64,000 nt of DNA. Origin: Maratus speciosus (Eukaryota > Arthropoda > Arachnida > Araneae > Salticidae). A model generated the notes under the pieces. The model did no database searches, was not told the DNA's origin, and saw nothing but the letters and a program-made list of their open reading frames with translations. How positions within the stretch are numbered: position 1 is the first letter of the stretch; every line of letters starts with the position of its first letter. Made by a program: the position numbers and the translations under genes. Of the stretch, positions 57,855 to 64,000 are shown one piece after another. The stretch lies in the NCBI GenBank assembly GCA_963932465.1, contig OZ010792.1, positions 190,429,556 to 190,493,555 on the forward strand. The letters run 5' to 3'.

Positions 57855-59599
57855 AGGGTCTAGCCGGATAAGCATAGCGAAATGGCCTCCATGGCCGATG
57901 TTTGAAATAACATGTGTGGTAATAAGGCTCACCATGTGGATACAATATATATGGTTTTTAGCCCCTGACCTTGAGATAATCGGCGAAGTATGCTCTGGCG
58001 CTACTATTTTTCAAACACGTTTTTCTCAAAAAGTACAAAAGTTAAAAAAATGAAACCAATACCAATTATTGAAGAATATATTAGTTTACATTATATATTT
58101 TTTCACATTTTTATACAAATTTTAACATAAAAAAAAATATTTTTCAAAAAAATTATTAATGTAGTAATTTTATATTTGCACCAACCAAAAAATTACAGAA
58201 TAATGCTCAAGGTATGTACTTTTAAGGAAAAAAATTTCGTTAAAATCGGAGATGCGCTTTTTGAGTTATAACAAAAATAATGCTGGCAACTTCCTAAAAT
58301 ATTTCTAACTTCCCCTGTTTGTATTTGAAGAAATACGCTACTATTAATGCATTGGTCGATTCGTGACATTTTCATCCGGGCAGGATGCGCAGTGTGCCAA
58401 AATAAGAGAATGTTTCCATGCATACCACTTCCCTGTAGGTTTGCTTCGTGTTTGTAAATACGGCTCATCCTTCTCGCGTAATAATATTAAGAACTGAACT
58501 TACAAACATAATGGTCATTAGGTGGGAGTGTGTGTGTGTGGGGGGGGGGGTCTGGCACTTAACATCGAAAAATAACTGTATAGTGGAGGGTAATTGTCAT
58601 TTGATATCGTTATCATTTTTAATCAAACCAAAACTTACTTCACTCTTTTTCTTTACATCAGTTATCTTAATTTGTTTAGGTCTGTTTTCTTCTTTTTATG
58701 AAAATACAAAATTATTATTAAAACCATTGAATGATAACAAAACATTTCATTCCAAAATATGGAATAACTCAACTTTCACCATTAATATCTCTTGCCATAT
58801 GCGTATATAATTCATTGTTAGCGAATCCACCTGTTTTGTTTACAAGAAGTTCTGTTTAGCCTCTTGCAAGGGCGAAGTGCAAGAAGACAATATTACTCTT
58901 TAATGCATTATGTAACAAAAAAACAATTATTAAAAACTTTAAATAAGTATTTCTTTAAAGTGTTATTTGATATAAAGTTATTTCTTATATAACAGATATA
59001 TTTTATAAATTTCTTCCCTTTATTTAAATCAGTAGAATATGCGAATAAAAAATGTACAATCATATATGTTATATTATTTCAAACGTACAAAAAGAAAAGA
59101 ATGTAAAAAATAAAAATGTAAAAATAAAAATAATTTTTAGACACTCTGATAACAATATTATTAGAGGGAGGGGGATTCGAGGAAATGATAATGTATGATA
59201 TCGGGAGGTTGGAAGGGGGTCCGAAATTGCCAAAAAGTTGATAACCGTATACATTTACAGCCCCTTTTAAGCCTCACCTGCACAATCGACTAGATCACCG
59301 ACTTCATATTATTACATGAGAAGGATACACAGTACGTCAAAGTAACAGAAAGTTCACAAAGACGAACCAAACCTATAGGGAAGTGGTATGTATGGAAACC
59401 TTCTCTTATTTTGGCGCACTGCGCATCCTGCCCGAGTGGAAATGTCACGAATCGACCAATGCATTGATAGTAGCGTATTTCTGCAAATATTAGGTTGGCA
59501 ACTAAGTTCCCGCAGTTTTTTTTAATAAGGGTTTTCTACCGGAATCTATATTTGGTTTTTTCGATATAGTTAATTTGTGTTAAATTTCGGAATACTAAA

Positions 59600-60646
59600 A
59601 TGGAGTGCCAAGTTAAGAAAGAGGAGCACTTTCGACACTTCCTTCTCTTTGCTTTTAATGTAGGTTGTAAGGCCGCAAGATCTGCTCGCGTCATTTGTCA
59701 TGTGTATGGGGAGGTTGCCATAGCTGAAAGAACCGCTCATGATTAGTATGTAAAGTTCGAAAATGGAAATTTTGGCCTCTTGTAAAAGACGCACCTCGTT
59801 CTAGCCGTCCAGTTGAGTTCAATGAAGAGCGATTAAACAAACTTTTGCACGAAAATTCCCGTCAAACGACAAGGGAACTGGCAGAGAAAATGAAATTCTC
59901 CCACACTGCTATAGAAAAAAATTGGAAATCCATTGGAAAGGTTCAGAAGCGTAGAGCATGGCTCCCGCATGCTTTAAGGGGCAACAACAAAAATCAACGA
60001 GTCACAATCTCAGCTGGTTTGCTTGCTCGTCACCGTTCAACTCATGGACGCAAGCAACGATTTCTTTACCGAATAGTTACTGGCAACGAAAAATGGTGCC
60101 AATACAATAATATGAAGCAGCGCAAGAAATGCCATAGACCCGGTAAATTAGCGATATCGCGTGTTAAACAAGATCTTCATCCACGTAAAAAGATGTTGTG
60201 CATATGGTGGGAATAAGAAGGGATTATCCATAACGAATTGCTTGAACGGATTAAACGGTCAACGCGGAACTCTATGTTAAACAAATGGAACGACTAAGCA
60301 CGGCTATTCAAGACAAAAGACCTAATCGTCAGCATGGAGTTCTTTCGCTGCACGCATGAACACGACAACGCTCTCCTTCACATCGCCATTATGAGAAAGG
60401 AAGCCATTCAAACGCATGGCTGGGAAGTGCTGCCGCACCTGCCGTACTCTTCCGATTTAGCACCAACGGATTTCCAATTCTTTCGACCTTTTTCAAATGC
60501 TATGCGCGGAGTTTCGTTCAGTACTAATGCAGAATTGAGAGCTTGATCGGGGAAACCGGGGGATTTTCTACCAATGAGGTATTGAAAATCTTGTTGAACG
60601 TTGGGGAGAAGTTGTAAACAACAAGGGATAATACATTGTTGATTAA
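59600..60646 (+). pseudogene. Mariner transposase, broken
   Basis: The reading frame starts at ATG 59600 and resembles a mellifera/irritans-type mariner transposase, which cuts and pastes the element at TA sites. Recognisable blocks: KAARSARVICHVYGE in the N-terminal HTH; SRQTTRELAEKM near 59855 and HALRGNNKNQRVTISAGLLA near 59968 (second HTH and linker); RFLYRIVTGNEKW near 60057; EHDNALLH near 60360; YSSDLAPTDFQFF near 60447; YIV-like end near 60630. In the first catalytic motif, relatives have TGDEKW while this copy has TGNEKW, losing the first aspartate. The HDN and APTD acidic residues remain. Frameshifts and stops also break it (for example after AERTAHD), so it is dead. Confidence 0.92.
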
Positions 60647-60925
60647 TTATTTGTTATTTTTTATTGAAAAATAAACTTTAAAAACATTTTTGGAAAAAGG
60701 CAGGAACTTGCATCTCTTACACAAATTCGGTTGATACCATTCGGTTGACACCACTTTTTAAAAAGACGTTTTTTTCAAGTACACAATTTAAAAAAATGGT
60801 CTAATTAAATAAGTCATTTTTTTTTTTTTTTATTACTGGTGTCGAAAACAAATTTTGCAAACAAAGATGATGCCCAGTCAGACTGGACATACGAGTTCAA
60901 AGAGTTAATGTTCTGAAATTTAACA

Positions 60926-61104
60926 TACCGTAATTTCCCGCGTATCCGCCGCCGCTTAGTTAAGTCTTTTTCAAACCGGAAATTTTATTGAGAAAAAGAT
61001 GTCAAATAAGTGCTAAGCAGAAGGAAGTCACATTTCATTTAAAATAAATTCTGGTAGGAAAACGAGTTATCTGAGGTGCAGCGGGTACGCACGAAATTAC
61101 GGTA
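60926..61104. mobile_element. TACCGTAATTTC-ended MITE inside the mariner
   Basis: The ends TACCGTAATTTCCCGCGTA and its imperfect inverse TACGCACGAAATTACGGTA bound 179 bp. The flanks ATTTAACA and AATTAACA are 8 bp with one mismatch, suggesting a hAT-like duplication. No coding capacity. Confidence 0.65.
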
Positions 61105-61534
61105 AATTAACAATATAAAAAATATATTGACCCGGTAGGAAAGATGTATTTAAAAACACGGCGGGAACTTCGCTTCCAACCCAGTTCGCATTCTATAATT
61201 GAGATTCCCTTTTACTGATCAGCAACGTAACATAAATTAACTCCACCAAAAACACAGAAGATAGATTCCGGTAGAAAAAAGCTATTTAAACAAACTGCGG
61301 GAACTTAGTTGCCAACCCAATACAAACAGGGAAAGTTAGGAATATTTTAGCAAGTTGCTAACATTATTTTTGTTATAACTCAAAAAGCGCATCTGCGATT
61401 TTAACGGAATTTATTTTTCTTAAAAGTACATACTTTGAGCATTACTCTGTAATTTTTTGGTTGGTGTAAATATAAAATTACTACATTAATATTAAAAAGC
61501 AGAAAAACCAACGTTTAAAATGCACAAATAATAT

Positions 61535-61600
61535 ATGAAAAGCAGCAAACAGCTGTTTCGAATCTACTAGCGAGATTCTTCTTCAGTGCAAAAGGAACAG
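61535..61600 (-). ncRNA. Candidate hammerhead ribozyme, minus-strand arm
   Basis: This is the mirror of the motif at 62870-62940 and identical in the core: CTGAAGA (61580-61586 on the minus strand), a GAATCT/AGATTC stem and GAAACAGCTGTTT. See the plus-strand entry for the folding argument. Confidence 0.55.
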
Positions 61601-61651
61601 CGTGCTAGAAAAAGCAAGGCTGGGCAAAATCATAGACAGAGACGCGCTGGC

Positions 61652-61658
61652 TTTTATA
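61652..61658 (-). promoter_or_regulatory. TATA box of the minus-strand Penelope arm
   Basis: Minus-strand GGGTATAAAAGCCAGCG, identical to the plus-strand arm at 62812-62818. Confidence 0.55.
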
Positions 61659-61779
61659 CCCTATGCGGGTGGCGAAGGCGCCGAAACAACCAATGAGAGA
61701 GAAGCAGTGGAAACGACTGGGTGGACAAGTAGCGACATCTACCGGAGAAGTAGAGAAAAGAAATCAAAAAAAGGAGTAA

Positions 61780-62165
61780 TTAAATTAACGCTTTCCAAAT
61801 ACTTGAAAAATCTGGAGTACTAGATAAATCATTGACTAAAGAGTGAGAATTTTTAATGATATGGTAAGCTTCCCAAAAATCAAGATCAAGGTTAGAAGAA
61901 CATTTTTGGATAATGATGGCTGAGGAAAAATTGAACCTATGTTGAGAAGACCAAGAATGTTGAGCAATAGAAGAACGTTTGAGCTCCTGATTTTTAACAT
62001 AACCTTCATGCACTTTTAAACGAAATCTAAGAGCACGTTTAGTCTGACCAATATAAGAAAGACCACACTGACAAGAGATCTGGTAAATGCCCCAATTATC
62101 TAGGCGATCAACGGGGTGTTTGAGATTTGAAAAAGGGATTTTATTAACAGGAGAAAAAATAACTC
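61780..62165 (-). pseudogene. Penelope-like element C-terminus, truncated inverted copy
   Basis: This arm encodes the same C-terminal protein end as 62184-62690, including the GIY-YIG core (positions corresponding to about residues 41-168), but is cut at the palindrome centre near 62165. The annotated start at 62013 is only an internal methionine. It is near-identical to the plus-strand arm, which implies the palindrome formed recently or is kept alike by conversion. Confidence 0.8.
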
Positions 62166-62183
62166 GATTCTATTTATAAGAAA

Positions 62184-62690
62184 TTGACGAAATCCGACCA
62201 TTCTGAAAAGCATTCTAATTCCAACTCTAATACTTCAGTTGTATTACCATTTTTTCCTAAAATCAGTCAGCAAGTTGCTAAAATCCTAAGAAGGTTTGAT
62301 TTTATAGTTATTTTTTCTCCTGTTAATAAAATCCCTTTTTCAAATCTCAAACACCCCGTTGATCGCCTAGATAATTGGGGCATTTACCAGATCTCTTGTC
62401 AGTGTGGTCTTTCTTATATTGGTCAGACTAAACGTGCTCTTAGATTTCGTTTAAAAGAGCATGAAGGTTATGTTAAAAATCAGGAGCTCAAACGTTCTTC
62501 TATTGCTCAACATTCTTGGTCTTCTCAACATAGGTTCAATTTTTCCTCAGCCATCATTATCCAAAAATGTTCTTCTAACCTTGATCTTGATTTTTGGGAA
62601 GCTTACCATATCATTAAAAATTCTCACTCTTTAGTCAATGATTTATCTAGTACTCCAGATTTTTCAAGTATTTGGAAAGCGTTAATTTAA
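62184..62690 (+). CDS. Penelope-like retroelement GIY-YIG endonuclease domain, 5'-truncated
   Basis: Penelope-like elements encode a reverse transcriptase joined to a GIY-YIG nuclease that nicks target DNA. This 168-residue frame holds only the C-terminal part. Residues 22-60 match the linker (KISQQVAKILRRFDF, FSPVNKI). GIY is at 66-68, a C72/C74 pair precedes YIG at 78-80, QTKRALRFRLKEH spans 81-93 with the catalytic-type arginine and the EH, and H110 and H116 continue the Cys/His pattern; E139 is a candidate catalytic glutamate. The frame ends IWKALI. The start codon is an internal ATG supplied by truncation at the palindrome junction, so normal translation is doubtful. A minus-strand frame at 62647-62868 is a shadow. 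Confidence 0.88.
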   Translation: MTKSDHSEKHSNSNSNTSVVLPFFPKISQQVAKILRRFDFIVIFSPVNKIPFSNLKHPVDRLDNWGIYQISCQCGLSYIGQTKRALRFRLKEHEGYVKNQELKRSSIAQHSWSSQHRFNFSSAIIIQKCSSNLDLDFWEAYHIIKNSHSLVNDLSSTPDFSSIWKALI

Positions 62691-62811
62691 TTACTCCTTT
62701 TTTTGATTTCTTTTCTCTACTTCTCCGGTAGATGTCGCTACTTGTCCACCCAGTCGTTTCCACTGCTTCTCTCTCATTGGTTGTTTCGGCGCCTTTGCCA
62801 CCCGCATAGGG

Positions 62812-62818
62812 TATAAAA
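62812..62818 (+). promoter_or_regulatory. TATA box in the Penelope terminal region
   Basis: GGGTATAAAAGCCAGCG lies 120 bp after the stop codon, with an inverted CCAAT word (CATTGG) about 40 bp upstream. In Penelope-like elements the terminal repeat-like region carries the promoter that drives a following copy, so this is a plausible basal promoter pointing out of the palindrome. Confidence 0.55.
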
Positions 62819-62869
62819 GCCAGCGCGTCTCTGTCTATGATTTTGCTCAGCCTTGCTTTTTCTAGCACG

Positions 62870-62940
62870 CTGTTCCTTTTGCACTGAAGAAGAATCTCGC
62901 TAGTAGATTCGAAACAGCTGTTTGCTGCTTTTCATATATT
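62870..62940 (+). ncRNA. Candidate hammerhead ribozyme, plus-strand arm
   Basis: Core CTGAAGA at 62884-62890, then one extra A, stem GAATCT (62892-62897) with AGATTC (62905-62910) and loop CGCTAGT, then GAAA at 62911-62914. The following ACAGCTGT is self-complementary and could supply helix III between two molecules. GCA before the core can pair with TGC after the predicted GUU cleavage triplet. Hammerhead motifs are known in the terminal regions of Penelope-like elements, which matches the location after the endonuclease gene. The extra A and weak helix I leave activity unproven. Confidence 0.6.
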
Positions 62941-63355
62941 ATTTGTGCATTTTAAACGTTGGTTTTTCTGCTTTTTAATATTGTTGCACAAAGGCTTTAT
63001 TTGCTATTTTTATACTACATTAATAATTTTTTTAAAAAATATTTTTGTTTATTTTTCTATGTTAAAATTTGTAACAAAACGTAAAAAGATATATATATAT
63101 ATATAATGTGAACTAATATATTTTTCAATAATTGGCATTGGTTCCATTTTTTTAATTGTTGTACTTTTGCAGAAAAACGTATTTGAATAATAGTAGCACC
63201 GGCGCATATTTCGCCGATTATCTCAAGGACAGTTCAAGAACAGGGGCTAAAAACACTCTATATTGTATTCTCATGGTGAGCCTTATTACCACACATTTTA
63301 TTTCAAACATCGGCCGTGGAGGCCATTTCGCTATGCTAATCCGGCTAGACCCTTT

Positions 63356-64000
63356 CTCACCTTTAAAATTTATTACATAAAGATTAGCTATCCCCATATG
63401 CATGTATTTGTTTTTAACAATATTTAAAAATTCCCAGACAATATTTAAAAAAATTCGTGCAATTATTTTATTAAAAAAAACTTAAATCTATTAAATTCAA
63501 GAGTAAATTAAGCATTTCATATAATAATGAACAATATAAATCTTAATATCTATGATGTACGTTTCTGATAGAAAAGTTATTTTTTCCATCTGTCAGTCAT
63601 GATAAAAAAACACGTACTTAGTAAAGGGTACTAAATAAATAAATAAAATGGAAACAGTACCGAAAAATGATAAGATGGAGAAATGCAAGGAAGGTGCCTC
63701 ATACAATAGCAATTACAAAATGCATTAAACTAATTTGTAAAATCACATATCACTTAGTATTCATTAGAGTTGCAAAGACTTAAAAAACCCAGTTTAAAAT
63801 CTTGGGATAAACAGGCTGTTTGCATTAATATTAGCCAACCACTGTCAGAATATTTTGTGTGCTCTATTTCACATTTTTATGTAAACAAACTTAACATAAC
63901 GTAAAGTTAACATGTGCGAATATTTCGTATTAATAGAAAAAAGTAACACAGAAACAAAGTACACTGTTAAAAATTTGCAGCAAACTCTGCAGTCATTCGG
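63356..64000. other. AT-rich DNA, nothing recognised
   Basis: No repeat boundary or coding segment is seen beyond the right end of the foldback element. Confidence 0.4.

Larger units (their letters stand above)
59490..61320 (+). mobile_element. Mariner element, decayed, with an internal MITE
   Basis: The ends TTAGGTTGGCAACTAAGTTC and AACTTAGTTGCCAACCCAA are inverted repeats, with homology reaching inward about 60 bp (through CTACCGGAATCTAT). TA flanks both ends (59488-59489 and 61321-61322). The opposite foldback arm near 58320 shows one uninterrupted TA. At 1,831 bp it is longer than the usual 1.3 kb because of extra DNA at about 60705-61255, including a MITE at 60926-61104 and a second mariner-end-like block near 61160-61185 (CGGCGGGAACTTCGCTTCC). 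Confidence 0.9.
61492..63012. mobile_element. Head-to-head palindromic Penelope-like element
   Basis: Two copies of the 3' part of one element face away from each other. The minus-strand copy covers about 61492-62165, the plus-strand copy about 62180-63012, and they mirror each other from about 62305 onward. The insertion is flanked by TACTACATTAATA at 61479-61491 and 63013-63025, a 13-bp duplication, and the opposite foldback arm near 58150 carries the uninterrupted site. Inverted partial copies and variable target duplications are typical of Penelope-like elements. Each arm holds GIY-YIG coding sequence, a TATA box and a hammerhead-like motif. The reverse transcriptase is missing. Confidence 0.88.
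57855..63355. mobile_element. Large foldback element with ~640-bp arms and two insertions
   Basis: AAAGGGTCTAGCCGGAT followed by AGCATAGCGAAATGGCCTCC begins the left arm and is mirrored at the right end near 63355. The left arm runs to about 58490. The right arm is 59300-63355 once the mariner (59490-61320) and Penelope element (61492-63012) are subtracted, leaving about 700 bp. Shared segments include CTTATTACCACACATNTTATTTC, GAGATAATCGGCGAA, CATGCATTGGTCGATTCG-type text and TTACTACATTAATAATTTTT. The loop at about 58490-59300 has no recognised gene. Frames in the arms are shadows. No transposase is visible. Confidence 0.85.

Noticed and set aside
61602..61823. 73-residue frames starting MLEKARL on both arms of the Penelope palindrome (also 62647-62868)
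   Set aside because: They are antisense to the element's coding end, TATA box and ribozyme-like region; their conservation between arms only reflects the inverted duplication.

Overview
The window looks like a gene-poor, AT-rich stretch of an invertebrate nuclear genome, most likely an arthropod. The basis is long AT-rich non-coding DNA, microsatellites, mariner, pogo, hAT and piggyBac-like DNA transposons, a Penelope-like element, a type-1 non-LTR retrotransposon fragment and LTR retroelements. An arachnid is possible, but no host gene is present to fix the taxon. I find no convincing host protein-coding exon. Most short open frames run through repeats or homopolymers. There is one 200-N assembly gap at 53501-53700.

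Layout. 1-2110: tandem array of about 400-bp units, with an inverted relative at 41110-42290. 4536-5990: TA-flanked pogo-type non-autonomous element containing a 155-bp perfect-looking hairpin. 9945-12020: seven-copy satellite of about 327 bp ending in a (TA)n tract. 12858-13350: GC-rich insert with an 11-bp target duplication. 16523-25824: structurally complete LTR retrotransposon on the minus strand. Its LTRs are about 1.68 kb and nearly identical, the 5-bp target duplications are exact, and there is one intact 416-residue gag, but no protease, reverse transcriptase or integrase in the remaining 3.8 kb. 26346-28063: decayed pogo element with a recognisable transposase relic, and an empty copy of its insertion site at about 16386. 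28440-28953: RNase H end of a non-LTR retrotransposon. 30428-30819: inverted pair of tRNA-like SINE heads. 31427-32560: rearranged gypsy fragment.

35981-50222 is a stack of at least four nested insertions. A foldback MITE is split by a TA-flanked pogo-type element (36649-50148), which is filled by microsatellite-bounded repeats (37412-46144 and 46147 to about 48530). The first of these holds a hAT element with perfect 8-bp target duplications (40106-45911), which itself carries satellites and four copies of a palindromic MITE.

55328-57627 is a foldback element whose arms are built from tandem CTAG-centred hairpins; a 970-bp hAT element sits in its right arm. 57855-63355 is a 5.5-kb foldback with arms of about 640 bp. 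Its right arm was hit by a mariner (59490-61320) and by a head-to-head palindromic Penelope-like element (61492-63012). The latter encodes a GIY-YIG endonuclease and carries TATA boxes and candidate hammerhead ribozymes in both arms. In each foldback the other arm preserves the uninterrupted site, so several insertion boundaries can be read directly.

Nothing here acts as a host pathway. The functional theme is cis/trans dependence among mobile elements: a gag-only retroelement needing outside pol, MITEs needing outside transposases, and a truncated Penelope element keeping its endonuclease, promoter and ribozyme-like module. All comparisons were made by eye, so alignment identities are approximate.
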